Shown here piece by piece: positions 36,276 to 45,341 of a stretch of 64,000 nucleotides of DNA. How positions within the stretch are numbered: position 1 is the stretch's first letter; every line of letters begins with the position of its first letter. The stretch is from NCBI GenBank assembly GCA_030432255.1, contig JAUIHS010000016.1, positions 43,677-107,676 of the forward strand, read 5' to 3'. Under the pieces are notes generated by a model, which was not told where the DNA came from, did no database searches, and saw only the letters and a list, made by a program, of their open reading frames with translations. The position numbers and the translations under genes were made by a program. Source of the stretch: Phycisphaerae bacterium (GTDB lineage Bacteria > Planctomycetota > Phycisphaerae > Phycisphaerales > UBA1924).

Positions 36276-36841
36276 TGCTTCTCCACGGTCTCGAGGATCT
36301 CATCGACCAGTCCGTACTCCTTCGCCTCGCCTGAGCGGAAGTACTTGTCGCGTTCGGAGTCTTCGCGGATCTGCTCCACGGACTGTCCGGTGTGGCGTGC
36401 GAGGATCCCGATGAGGGTCTCCTTGGCCTTGACGATCTCCTCCGCCTGGATCTTGATGTCAGAGGCCTGGCCGCCGACGCCGCCATACGGCTGATGGATC
36501 ATGACCTTGGCGTGCGGGAGGATGTATCGCTTGCCCTTCTGGCCTGCGGCGAGAAGGAGCGCAGCGCCGGAGTAGGCGCGGCCGACACAGAAGGTACTGA
36601 CCTTCGACTTGAGGACATGCATGGTGTCGTAGATGGCGAGTGTGTCGTCGACGGCCCCGCCGGGGGAGTTGATGTAGAAGTTGATGTCCTGCCCGCCCTT
36701 CTGGTTCTCCAGGTAGAACATCTGCATGATGACCCGGGCGGCCGAGGCGTGGTTGATCTCGCCGAAGAGGACGATGACGCGATTGTCGAGGAGGAGTTCC
36801 TCGATGGTCATCTCACGAGTGCGCTGATAGGTGGTGCTCAT
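36272..36841 (-). CDS. clpP: ClpP-type protease subunit (first of the pair)
   Basis: A 189-residue ClpP with a full catalytic triad: Ser91 in [11 protein letters not shown], His116 in VMIHQPYGG and Asp165 in SERDKYF. The residue after the Ser is Gly instead of the usual Met. The substrate-handle helix is well kept ([19 protein letters not shown]). It is the first gene of the pair; the two stop/start codons overlap (ATGA). Two different ClpP subunits in one operon are known to form mixed rings in some bacteria. Confidence 0.93.
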   Translation of the reverse strand: MSTTYQRTREMTIEELLLDNRVIVLFGEINHASAARVIMQMFYLENQKGGQDINFYINSPGGAVDDTLAIYDTMHVLKSKVSTFCVGRAYSGAALLLAAGQKGKRYILPHAKVMIHQPYGGVGGQASDIKIQAEEIVKAKETLIGILARHTGQSVEQIREDSERDKYFRSGEAKEYGLVDEILETVEKQ

Positions 36842-37185
36842 CTTGGTCTTGGTCTCGGTGACGTATCGGAATCCGCTCGGGCGGACAGCCGCGACGAGCG
36901 ATACGGGATCATAGGACGCACCCTGAAAGCGGCAAGGGCTCCGAAGTCCTCATCGGCTCATTGCGACCCGGCGTTTCACGCGCCCCGAACGAAAGTTCAG
37001 ATCCCGAACAGCCAACTGGCATCATCGATAACGATGATGCCGCCGGCAAATACCCGGCTCTGTATCGGAAGAACAATCCGGCGTATCGGCATTTCCTCGC
37101 GTTCTGGCGACGACGCACCGGGTGCGGTACCATGCCCGATCGCCTCCCGGCGACCGACTTTGCACACCAGTGGGAACCAAGACAC
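36842..37185. other. Divergent region upstream of clpP and the phosphoesterase gene
   Basis: 344 bases up to the preferred GTG start at 37186. Nothing except promoters is expected; no strong -10/-35 pair stands out. The segment 37132-37185 may be coding if the phosphoesterase starts at ATG 37132. Confidence 0.5.
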
Positions 37186-37968
37186 GTGTCGACAGCTGTC
37201 ATCAGTGACATTCATGGCAATGCCGAAGCGCTGAAAGCGGTGCTGACGGACATCGATCGTCATGACGACGTCGATCGCATCGTGTGCCTCGGGGACATCA
37301 TCGGCTACGGACCCGATCCACTCGAGTGCGTGGACATCGTCGAAGAGCGCTGCGAATGGGCCCTCATGGGCAACCACGACTTCGGTGTTCTCTACGAACC
37401 GACTAACTTCAACCAGTCGGCCGAGTCCGCCGCGTACTGGACGCGCGATCAGTTCGATGCCGAGAAGGACGAAGAAGCCCGCGCCCGCCGATACCGCTTC
37501 CTGGGTCGGCTGAAGGTTCGTGTGGTCGACAAGCTGCCCTCCGGGGAACGAACGATCCTGGCCGTGCATGGCTCGCCGCGGCGGCCCATCAACGAGTACA
37601 TCTTCCCGGATGACGCCCTGTCGTCGCCTGACAAGCTTCGGCAGATTTTCAAGCTCATTGATCACATTGCAATCTGCGGCCACACGCATGTTCCCGGGGT
37701 CTTCACGGACGAACCCGACTTCTATCCGCCCTCCGAGATCGGCGCCGACCGGACGTACAAGTTTCTTCCGGATGAGAAGGCGGTGATCAACGTGGGTTCG
37801 GTGGGGCAGCCGCGAGATTTTGATCCTCGCGCCAGCTACGCGATCCTGCACGCGGACCGCGTGGAGTTTCATCGCGTGGAGTACGATATCGATGCGACAG
37901 CGCGGCGGATCCGGGCTGTACCTCAGCTCAGTGACTGGCTTGCGGACCGCTTGTTTGAAGGTCGATAG
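37186..37968 (+). CDS. YfcE/MJ0936-type metallophosphoesterase
   Basis: A 260-residue metal-dependent phosphoesterase. The core motifs are in order: ISDIHGN (DxH), CLGDIIGYGP (GDx), MGNHDFGV (GNHD), AVHGSPR and CGHTHVP (GHxH), then NVGSVGQPRD, the SVGxPRD signature of this subgroup. Substrates are usually cyclic nucleotides or phosphodiesters; it cannot be decided here. The GTG at 37186 gives the usual N terminus (STAVISDIHGN); an ATG at 37132 would add 18 residues. It precedes yidC on the same strand. Confidence 0.88.
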   Translation: MSTAVISDIHGNAEALKAVLTDIDRHDDVDRIVCLGDIIGYGPDPLECVDIVEERCEWALMGNHDFGVLYEPTNFNQSAESAAYWTRDQFDAEKDEEARARRYRFLGRLKVRVVDKLPSGERTILAVHGSPRRPINEYIFPDDALSSPDKLRQIFKLIDHIAICGHTHVPGVFTDEPDFYPPSEIGADRTYKFLPDEKAVINVGSVGQPRDFDPRASYAILHADRVEFHRVEYDIDATARRIRAVPQLSDWLADRLFEGR

Positions 37969-38056
37969 TCGCGCGCGGTTGAACGGTCCGCGTGTGACTC
38001 CCCGCAGTCCGGTTCCTTGATTCCTCATTCTGACTGCCAACAGGTCCAGTGCCATC

Positions 38057-40330
38057 ATGCCCGCTGCCCGCAAGAACAACGCCCTGAGAATTGCCGTCCC
38101 GCTGATCATTGTCGCCATCGGAGTCTTCGTGATTCCGCTGTCGTTCCTGAACATGAAGAGTCCGGGCGGGACGAACCAGACATCGCAGAACACCACCCCG
38201 AACACTTCCGCGCCGCCGGAGGCCAATCTCGAGGCAGAGACGGGTGACACGGAAGAAGCGGCGAACGATTCCGACGAGCAGGCTGACGCCGCCGCGCCGC
38301 CACCGTCCACGGATGCGTCGAACGAGGGCGCGATCGCGGCTGATCCGGGTGCCGAGTCCGTTGACGAGGAGGCCTCGGAGGGCACACCGGTGGTGTATCG
38401 CGTCCGGCCGCAGGAGTCGAGAGATCCGACATCGATCGGTTCGCTGGACCCGGCATCGGACCAGATGATGGAAGTGCGCTTCTCGCCGTGGGGTGCCGGC
38501 ATCCGGAGCATTCAGCTTGCGGAGCACTACCACAGCATCGAGCAGGCGGAGCACTATCACATCCAGGAGGAGCGCGGCTCGCTGACGCCGATGGCAGCGC
38601 GCCAGGTCCTGATCAACGGCCAGGCGATCGAGTTGTACAGCGTTGCTGAAGATCTCTCCGTGGACCCTCCGGTGTACGTCCCCGCGTGGCGCGAGGTCAG
38701 TCCGGGGCACTTCCAGGCTGAGATTGAGGATGGAAGCGGGAAACTGGTGGCGCGAATTCACCGCGTCTACTCGCTTGCTCCGGAGTCCTACGACCTGAGC
38801 GTTCGCCAGTCGGTCGAGAACCTGACCGATGACTCGATGGAGATCGAGTGGCGCCAGTATGGCCCGGCGGAACTGCTTCCGGACGACTCCGGCTACCGAT
38901 TGCAGGCGCGCCGACTGCGTGTTGCGTACGTAGAGCAGACGCAGTTTGATCCGATGCAGCAGGCGGTGGTCGTCGATCACGAACTGGAGCCACGCACCAA
39001 GATCATTGACCAGTGGCGAAAGGCCCTGAATGAAGGGTCACTGCCGCAGGTGTGGCCGAATGCGAAGCGTTTCGAGCGCGCGGATCACCTCGCGTGGATT
39101 GCGCAGAGCAACCGCTACTTCGTCTGTGCGGTGCACCCGCAGGTGGATCCATCGCAGCAGCAGGTGGACAAGAAATTGCACCTGGCTGATCGTGTCTTCG
39201 CGTCGGTTCGCCCGGGGTATGACAAGAACAACAAGTTCAGCAAGGACGAATCCACGCTCATGGCCGAGTTGTGGTCGGATCCCATGACACTGGAGCCGGG
39301 GGCCCGTACGACACAGTTGCACTTCGGCATCTACGCCGGCCCGATGGATCGCGAGGTGCTTCGCGGCTCGAGATCCTACACCGATCCCGCCGTGGCGACC
39401 TATGAGTCGCTTGCGCTGGATGACGTGATCATCTACAACCTGGGCGGCATGTGCATGTGGTGCACGTTTCAGCCGCTGGCCCACGGTCTGCTCTGGCTGC
39501 TGCTTCAGTTCGACGCGATTCTCGGTGACTGGGCAATCGCGATCATCCTGCTGGTGTTCTGCGTCCGCGGCGCGCTCCATCCGATCACGCGTCGCTCACA
39601 GATCGGGATTCAGCGCTTCAGCAAGCAGATGCAGGCCATCTCGCCGAAGATCAAGAAGCTGCAGGAGAAGTACAAGGGCGACCAGAAGCGGATGCAGGCG
39701 GAGATGGCCCGGCTGTACAAGGAAGAGGGCGTCAACTTCGCCAACGCGCTCGGCTGCCTGCCGATGTTCCTGCAGACGCCCATCTGGATTGCGTTGTATG
39801 CGATGCTTTACTTCGCGATTGAGTTGAGGCATGAGCCGGCGTTCTACGGCGTCTTTCAGCAGATCGGCGGCTGGCAGTTCCTTGCGGACCTCGCGGTGCC
39901 GGATCGCTTCATCATGCTTCCCGGCGCGTATGAGATCCCGCTTCTCAGCGGTCTGTGGGGCAGCCTGCAATCCATCAACATCCTGCCCATCGTGCTCGGC
40001 ATCGTCTTCTTCGTGCACCAGAAGTACATGACGCCGCCCACCTCGGCGACCATGACGCCAGAGCAGCAGCAACAGCAGAAGATCATGAAGGTCATGATGG
40101 TCGTCATGTTCCCCTTCATGCTCTACAACGCCCCGAGCGGGCTCACGGTGTACTTCATCACCAACTCCACGCTCGGCATTCTCGAGAGCCGCTGGATCCG
40201 CGCCCACATCGACAAGTCCGACCTCGAACCGAAGAAGCCGACCCCACCACCTGGGGGACGGAAGAAGGTTCAGAACGTGGCGAAGCCGAAGAAGGAACTT
40301 CCGAAGCGCAAGTTCAAGGAACGCGGCTGA
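38057..40330 (+). CDS. yidC: Membrane protein insertase YidC
   Basis: A 757-residue insertase, longer than the 550 residues of E. coli YidC. An N-terminal helix (about residues 11-30) is followed by a long acidic linker and the beta-rich periplasmic domain (residues 120-450). The conserved Oxa1 core lies at about residues 455-690, with CVRGALHPITRRSQ carrying the hydrophilic-groove Arg, then NALGCLPMFLQTPIWIALY and a final pair of helices. The C-terminal 40 residues are Lys/Arg-rich (KKVQNVAKPKKE), suited to binding the ribosome. It inserts proteins with or without SecYEG. Confidence 0.95.
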   Translation: MPAARKNNALRIAVPLIIVAIGVFVIPLSFLNMKSPGGTNQTSQNTTPNTSAPPEANLEAETGDTEEAANDSDEQADAAAPPPSTDASNEGAIAADPGAESVDEEASEGTPVVYRVRPQESRDPTSIGSLDPASDQMMEVRFSPWGAGIRSIQLAEHYHSIEQAEHYHIQEERGSLTPMAARQVLINGQAIELYSVAEDLSVDPPVYVPAWREVSPGHFQAEIEDGSGKLVARIHRVYSLAPESYDLSVRQSVENLTDDSMEIEWRQYGPAELLPDDSGYRLQARRLRVAYVEQTQFDPMQQAVVVDHELEPRTKIIDQWRKALNEGSLPQVWPNAKRFERADHLAWIAQSNRYFVCAVHPQVDPSQQQVDKKLHLADRVFASVRPGYDKNNKFSKDESTLMAELWSDPMTLEPGARTTQLHFGIYAGPMDREVLRGSRSYTDPAVATYESLALDDVIIYNLGGMCMWCTFQPLAHGLLWLLLQFDAILGDWAIAIILLVFCVRGALHPITRRSQIGIQRFSKQMQAISPKIKKLQEKYKGDQKRMQAEMARLYKEEGVNFANALGCLPMFLQTPIWIALYAMLYFAIELRHEPAFYGVFQQIGGWQFLADLAVPDRFIMLPGAYEIPLLSGLWGSLQSINILPIVLGIVFFVHQKYMTPPTSATMTPEQQQQQKIMKVMMVVMFPFMLYNAPSGLTVYFITNSTLGILESRWIRAHIDKSDLEPKKPTPPPGGRKKVQNVAKPKKELPKRKFKERG

Positions 40331-40622
40331 GGCAGATCCACCCTCGGGGGTCAACGACCCCGCTCCCGTCCGAGAAAATATGAGGTTCCGTTTGCAGCAC
40401 GCCCGCGTTGAATCGTAGGTTTGTTGTGCTGCACGCACACCACGGCCCTGTACGACTCAACGGCAGACAACAAACAGTGCGTGCACAGGATCGACGACTG
40501 CCATCTCTCTCTCCCCCTCCTCCCGCGCTCGCGCGGGGGCACTGGTGCGGCGGCGGCTCATCAACGGGTCGCCCCCGCTTACGTGATCGCTGCGCTTCGG
40601 TGGGAACGAAAGAGGCCCGGGA
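40331..40622. other. Intergenic region after yidC with crossed inverted segments
   Basis: 292 bases with no gene. A small GC-rich hairpin (GGGGTC-AAC-GACCCC, 40347-40361) follows yidC and may be its terminator. The unusual inverted segments are listed next. A second GC-rich hairpin (40522-40537) lies before trmL. Confidence 0.5.
40406..40485. other. Three inverted segment pairs in crossing order
   Basis: Pair C: 40406-40417 with 40451-40462 (12 bases, one mismatch). Pair A: 40419-40427 with 40467-40475 (9 of 9). Pair B: 40430-40438 with 40477-40485 (9 of 9). The left members occur in the order C, A, B and the right members also in the order C, A, B, each as the reverse complement of its partner. 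All three cannot pair at once in a simple fold, so either they form alternative stems or a pseudoknot, or they are protein-binding sites. Confidence 0.5.
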
Positions 40623-41126
40623 TCAGGCTTCCGGAAGGATGAGACGGCCCGATGCGTCCAGGGAGGTGTCGCCGCGATGGACGCACTGTCGCATCCCCTC
40701 GTAGATCGCGGCACACACCGCGGTCGCGAGATTCAGACTCCGCTCGGACGGATGCATCGGGAACGTCACCAGTCGTTCCCGGTGCGTTTCAAGAATCGGA
40801 TCCGGCAACCCCGCGGTCTCTCGACCGAAGATCATGTGATCACCGATGCGAAAGTCCGCATCCCACACGGCGCGCGTGGCCTTCGTCGTGAAACACCACG
40901 TGCGCGCCTCTCGACCATCGCCCTGTTCATACGAGGACCAGTCGGCGTGCTCGATCACACCCAGGCGGGGCCAGTAGTCGAGACCGGCGCGCCGGCATGC
41001 CTTCTCCGATGTGTCGAACCCGAGTGGATGCACCAGGTGCAGGCGACAACCGGTCGCAATGCACGTCCGGCCGATGTTGCCGGTGTTGTTCGGGATCTCG
41101 GGTTGGTGAAGGATGATGTCGAACAC
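40623..41126 (-). CDS. trmL: tRNA (cytidine/uridine-2'-O)-methyltransferase TrmL
   Basis: A 167-residue SPOUT methyltransferase that modifies position 34 of tRNA-Leu. It begins with the usual FDIILHQPEIPNNTGNIGRT, and the knotted AdoMet site is built from GRETAGLPDPIL and MHPSERSLNLATAVCAAIYE. The start is the GTG at 41126, which gives the normal N terminus, just after the stop of the TM2 gene, so the two are cotranscribed. Length is typical for the family. Confidence 0.92.
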   Translation of the reverse strand: MFDIILHQPEIPNNTGNIGRTCIATGCRLHLVHPLGFDTSEKACRRAGLDYWPRLGVIEHADWSSYEQGDGREARTWCFTTKATRAVWDADFRIGDHMIFGRETAGLPDPILETHRERLVTFPMHPSERSLNLATAVCAAIYEGMRQCVHRGDTSLDASGRLILPEA

Positions 41127-41128
41127 GC

Positions 41129-41356
41129 TCAGACCGCCGCTCCTCCCTCCAGTCGCTCCAGGCGATTCCTGGTGTTGGCGCGATCGATCATACCGGGAAT
41201 GAGGAAGAGGTCGATGATCTGACCCACGGCGAAGAGGCCGCCGGTGAGCAGCCAGATCACTCCAGTGACAGTCTTGCCGGCATAGAAGCGGTGAATGCCA
41301 CAGACAGCAAAGAGACACAGCAGCCACCAGAGATATGCAGTACCAGTCGAGCGCAT
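41129..41356 (-). CDS. TM2-domain protein
   Basis: A 75-residue membrane protein starting at ATG 41356 with AAAGGAGG upstream. Two helices joined by HRFYAGKTVTG and ending in DLFLIPGM match the TM2 domain, a small helix pair of unknown function found next to many membrane genes. It ends two bases before the trmL start. Confidence 0.85.
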   Translation of the reverse strand: MRSTGTAYLWWLLCLFAVCGIHRFYAGKTVTGVIWLLTGGLFAVGQIIDLFLIPGMIDRANTRNRLERLEGGAAV

Positions 41357-41479
41357 GGGCGCCCTCCTTTCTTCACTTGGGAAACCGGAATACTCGTCTC
41401 CCGTCACATCATTCTTCGGAATCCCGCGTGTCCCCTTGCCGGGCATCCGGGACACCCGCCCGCCATCGACCGAAGCGGG

Positions 41480-41485
41480 TATTCT
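41480..41485 (+). promoter_or_regulatory. -10 box for aroC
   Basis: TATTCT ends six bases before the ATG at 41492, a leaderless arrangement. No good -35 is seen. Confidence 0.35.
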
Positions 41486-41491
41486 TACCAT

Positions 41492-42688
41492 ATGTCAGAA
41501 CTCGTCTACCACACCGCCGGTGAATCTCATGGCCCTGCCCTTGTCATCCTCGTCCAGGGGATGCCCGCCGGGGTCGACATCGATGTCGACTTCATCAATG
41601 CCGAGTTGAAGCGCCGACAGGGCGGCTATGGCCGCGGCGGACGCATGAAGATCGAGACCGACACGGTCGAGTTCCTTTCCGGTGTCCGCCGGGGCCGCAC
41701 GATCGGTGCTCCGATTGCCATGAGGGTACACAACAAGGACTCGCGCATCGATGACCTGGAGAGGACGCCGCCCGTGTACCGGCCGCGACCCGGTCACGCC
41801 GATCTCGCCGGATCGGTGAAGTGGCTGACGACAGACTGCCGGGAGACGCTGGAGCGTGCCAGTGCGCGCGAGACCACCAGTCGCGTCGCCGCCGGTGCGC
41901 TGTCGCGTTGCCTGCTGCGCGCGTTTGATATTGAGGTGCTTGGTTTCGTCCGATCCATCGGTGGTGAGCACACGGATGTCCAGGTCACTCCGGAGACACG
42001 GGAGGTGATCGCCGCGGCCCGCGATGCGAGCGACGTGTACTGCCCGGACGACGCGGTGAGTGAGCGCATGCGTGCCGTGATTCGCCAGGCGAAGATTGAC
42101 AAGGACACGGTCGGCGGCCTGGTGGAGGCGCATGTCTTCGGCTGCCCGATCGGGCTCGGTTCATCGATGGACTGGCGTTGGAAACTGGATGCACGGCTGG
42201 CGTATGCGGTCATGGGCATCCAGGCCTTCAAGAGTGTTGAGATCGGGCTGGGCAAGGGGTGCGCTGACCTGCCAGGATCTCAGGTCCACGACCCCATCCG
42301 TTTCGATGCTTCGCAGAAGAACACCAACGCCCTCGGCTTCCTGCGCGACTCCAACAACGCCGGTGGTCTCGAAGGCGGCATGACCAACGGCATGCCGGTG
42401 GTGGTTCGCGGCACCATGAAGCCCATCTCAACACTGTTGAAGGGCCTGCCCAGCGTGAATCTGAATACGAAGGAACCGGAGCACTCGCAGTACGAGCGGA
42501 GCGACATCTGCGCCGTTTCCGCCGCATCCGTCGTGATGGAGAACGTGGTGGCCTTCGAGATTGCCCGTGCTGCGCTGGAGAAGTTCGGCGGCGACTCACT
42601 GCTTGAGACGCGGCAGAACTACGAGAAGTTCATGGAGATGGCGCGACAACTCCCGCTGGAGCCGCCGACTGGTGATGTGATCGCATAA
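41492..42688 (+). CDS. aroC: Chorismate synthase
   Basis: A 398-residue enzyme that makes chorismate from EPSP with reduced FMN, the last common step to aromatic amino acids. Signatures are HTAGESHGPALV at the N terminus, KRRQGGYGRGGRM, RASARETTSRVAAGA and the C-terminal RSDICAVSAASVVMENVVAF. Length is normal. It starts at ATG 41492, six bases after a TATTCT box. No other shikimate gene is near. Confidence 0.96.
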   Translation: MSELVYHTAGESHGPALVILVQGMPAGVDIDVDFINAELKRRQGGYGRGGRMKIETDTVEFLSGVRRGRTIGAPIAMRVHNKDSRIDDLERTPPVYRPRPGHADLAGSVKWLTTDCRETLERASARETTSRVAAGALSRCLLRAFDIEVLGFVRSIGGEHTDVQVTPETREVIAAARDASDVYCPDDAVSERMRAVIRQAKIDKDTVGGLVEAHVFGCPIGLGSSMDWRWKLDARLAYAVMGIQAFKSVEIGLGKGCADLPGSQVHDPIRFDASQKNTNALGFLRDSNNAGGLEGGMTNGMPVVVRGTMKPISTLLKGLPSVNLNTKEPEHSQYERSDICAVSAASVVMENVVAFEIARAALEKFGGDSLLETRQNYEKFMEMARQLPLEPPTGDVIA

Positions 42689-42704
42689 GAGTGGGCATTG
42701 GCGC

Positions 42705-45251
42705 CTACTCCCCCGAGTCACATCCGGCGCCCCATTCGGCCAGCACCATGTTCAGGTCCGCGAAATCCACGTATCCACTGAGATCGGCGTCAGCGGGCAC
42801 ATGGCCCGTTCCGCCGGTATCCCAGTGGTCAAGGATGTCGTTCAGGTCGTCGAAGTTCACCTGTCCATCGCCGGTGGTGTCACCCGGGCAGGACTCACGC
42901 CGTGTCCAGTCGATGATGGCGCGGTACTTGGGCGCCTGCTCGATGGGCTGATCCAGCGATTCCATGGATCCCCATGACCCCCACTTGCTCCACTGGCTAC
43001 AGAAGGAAAACATTGCGCTCACTTCGACACCGCCGTCGCGCAGAATGTCGAGATACTCGATGTAGCGCCGGTACATGCGCGGGTCTCGGTTGGCAGACGC
43101 GAGAAGTTGGGTGAGCGTGGTGTCATTCTCCCCACCTGCCACACCGACAAAGTGCTGGCCCGCTTCGTAGCAGACGAGTTGCCATCCCTGCTGATCCGCA
43201 ACGGCCTTCTGCTGCGTCAGCCACCCGGCAACCTCGATGAGCGACTGCGGTGACAGGACGTCGAGAATCTCATCAACCGTGGGATATGCAGGCTGGTTGG
43301 GCGGGAGATCCGCCGGGCTGAAGTTGCGTCCGAAATAGGGTGCGATCGCGAGCGCATCGGGCATGACAGCGTCCGGGTTGATGGCGGGATCGTTGAGTGC
43401 CGCGGTGCGCATGTTGGTCACATTGATGTTGGCGCCCTGTGTCGCCATGACGTGAACAAGCCGATCAGATGCGGCGCCGAACTCCTCATCGAACATGCTC
43501 CAGATCTGCACGGATCGGAGTGCCACGAAGTACTGCCCTGCTTCCCACCGACCTGGCCGCAGACCGAGCGCTTCGCCCTGGTCCTGCACGTACGTGGTCT
43601 GTGTGAAGGGACCAGCCGTGTTCCATGTCTCATTCGAGTACTCCACCCAGGCTTTCAGCCCGGGGTCGAGCGTGTCCCGGATCAGGCGTGCCAGTTCGCG
43701 CACGTAGTTGTCGTCGGCCATGTGCGGCACACAGAACCATGCATCCTGCTGAAGGCGATTCGCAATGTCGATCATGACCTCCGGCGCCACGCCCGCTGAC
43801 TGGGCCTGGGTGTATGCATCGGGAGCGGTCCGGTCGCTCCACTGCGAGACGGGGGACGCATTGGTGTGCGCCCAATCCATGAAACGCAGGATGCCGTTGT
43901 TGCTGAGTCGCTGCATGTAGAGTGGATGGAACGGCTCCGTGTCAACGACGTCGAGGTGATCCTCGTGAACGATTCGGACATTGCGGAGGTGATTCGGGGC
44001 GGGGTGCGTGCTGTTGATCTCCAATCCGATCACGCCGCCAGTGCTGGAGATCATCAGCGAGTGCGGACCACCCACCGTGATGTTCTGTGTCGGCCCATCC
44101 GAGAGCAGGCGGCCCGTGCCCTCACCCTCGTACATGAAGACATAGTTCCCCGGTTCATTTGCCAGCACGAGAATCGTGTGCAGCATCTGGAGCGGAGATC
44201 CATCACCGGGATCAAAAGGCACGACCGTCGGCCAGCCCTGCGCATCTTGCGGCACTGCCCAGCCAACTCCACTGTCCCACGAACCGGAGTAGTCGGCGTT
44301 CCGCGACAGCCAGGTGCGTGTACGACGGAAGACGTCCGTAAACACCCAGGAAGACGCCCAGTCGACAACGCCATCCAGGTTGAAGCCCGTCACCATGCCG
44401 GGGGCAGGGGTCGCGGCGAAGGTTGCAGTTGTGCTGACATCGGCCTGCATGGTGATCGTCCGGGGATTGCCGAAACCGGTCACATCGCCGGTCCATCCGC
44501 CGAATCGCTGCCCGGCGTCCGGCGTGGCATGCAACTGGACCGTCTCTCCCGCCTCGAAGATCATACGCGATGGACTCGCTGCTGCGCTGCCGCCGGCAGA
44601 TGCCGCGATGTTCAGTGCATAGGTCTGCACGCCAATGCGCACACGGAAGTCGGTCAGACTCGACGGGTGTCCACCGTAGTTCGCCTCGTGCGCGTAGATT
44701 CGGATCTCGATGGGCGCGGTGAGATTGTCGTACCCGGACGTCGGCAGAAAGGCACCGTGGTCGATGTCCCACTGCGCACTACTGTCCGCGACCGGACTGC
44801 TGTACACCGCCGCCGCGGCATCGAATCCACCGACACTGGTCATCACCGAGTACTGGCGCGGTGCGTGCCATGAGAGGCGATGCGTGGTGAACTCCAGTTT
44901 GGCGCCGTTGAGATCGAGCGGCATGCCGGGGTCGGGTGTGATGGTGAGCGTCAGGTACTCGCTACGGCTGACGGCTTCCTGGAGTGTCGAGGTGTTCACT
45001 CCGGCGTCCACCGTGAAACCAAGGGCATCGTCGACTGCGACATCTCCGAATGCCCCGGGCCCGAAGTCCCACCCGTCAATCGTGAAGCCAGACGGTGCGA
45101 CGGAGGTTGCTGACCATGGCACTTGCGAAGCGGGCGAGGCTCCACTGAAGTCCGACTCCAGGATCACAGAACCCCCGCCCCCACCGCCGCATGCCATGGA
45201 AATCGGGGTCAGCAGCCAGGCGAGCACGTGAAGTCGAAGCCGATTGGGCAT
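42705..45251 (-). CDS. Large secreted dockerin protein, possible glycan-active enzyme
   Basis: An 848-residue exported protein. The N terminus (AWLLTPISMACGGGG) is a signal peptide followed by a Gly run. A beta-sandwich domain covers residues 30-190, and a repeat with QRFGGWTGDVTG resembles the InlB B-repeat/Big-type cell-wall module. The central 400 residues contain VEYSNETWN and MADDNYVRELARL, of the kind seen in cellulose-binding and glycoside-hydrolase-like proteins. The C terminus has two dockerin calcium loops (GDTTGDGQVNFDDLN and ADADLSGYVDFADLN). Extracellular, acting on polysaccharide by inference. Start at ATG 45251. Confidence 0.75.
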   Translation of the reverse strand: MPNRLRLHVLAWLLTPISMACGGGGGGSVILESDFSGASPASQVPWSATSVAPSGFTIDGWDFGPGAFGDVAVDDALGFTVDAGVNTSTLQEAVSRSEYLTLTITPDPGMPLDLNGAKLEFTTHRLSWHAPRQYSVMTSVGGFDAAAAVYSSPVADSSAQWDIDHGAFLPTSGYDNLTAPIEIRIYAHEANYGGHPSSLTDFRVRIGVQTYALNIAASAGGSAAASPSRMIFEAGETVQLHATPDAGQRFGGWTGDVTGFGNPRTITMQADVSTTATFAATPAPGMVTGFNLDGVVDWASSWVFTDVFRRTRTWLSRNADYSGSWDSGVGWAVPQDAQGWPTVVPFDPGDGSPLQMLHTILVLANEPGNYVFMYEGEGTGRLLSDGPTQNITVGGPHSLMISSTGGVIGLEINSTHPAPNHLRNVRIVHEDHLDVVDTEPFHPLYMQRLSNNGILRFMDWAHTNASPVSQWSDRTAPDAYTQAQSAGVAPEVMIDIANRLQQDAWFCVPHMADDNYVRELARLIRDTLDPGLKAWVEYSNETWNTAGPFTQTTYVQDQGEALGLRPGRWEAGQYFVALRSVQIWSMFDEEFGAASDRLVHVMATQGANINVTNMRTAALNDPAINPDAVMPDALAIAPYFGRNFSPADLPPNQPAYPTVDEILDVLSPQSLIEVAGWLTQQKAVADQQGWQLVCYEAGQHFVGVAGGENDTTLTQLLASANRDPRMYRRYIEYLDILRDGGVEVSAMFSFCSQWSKWGSWGSMESLDQPIEQAPKYRAIIDWTRRESCPGDTTGDGQVNFDDLNDILDHWDTGGTGHVPADADLSGYVDFADLNMVLAEWGAGCDSGE

Positions 45252-45341
45252 GTCGTTTTCCCTCTCTGCACAAAGGAGATAAATCCCTGTCACTACGAGA
45301 GTAAGCGAAATGCACACCTCAAAGGCGCAGAAAATATCGAC

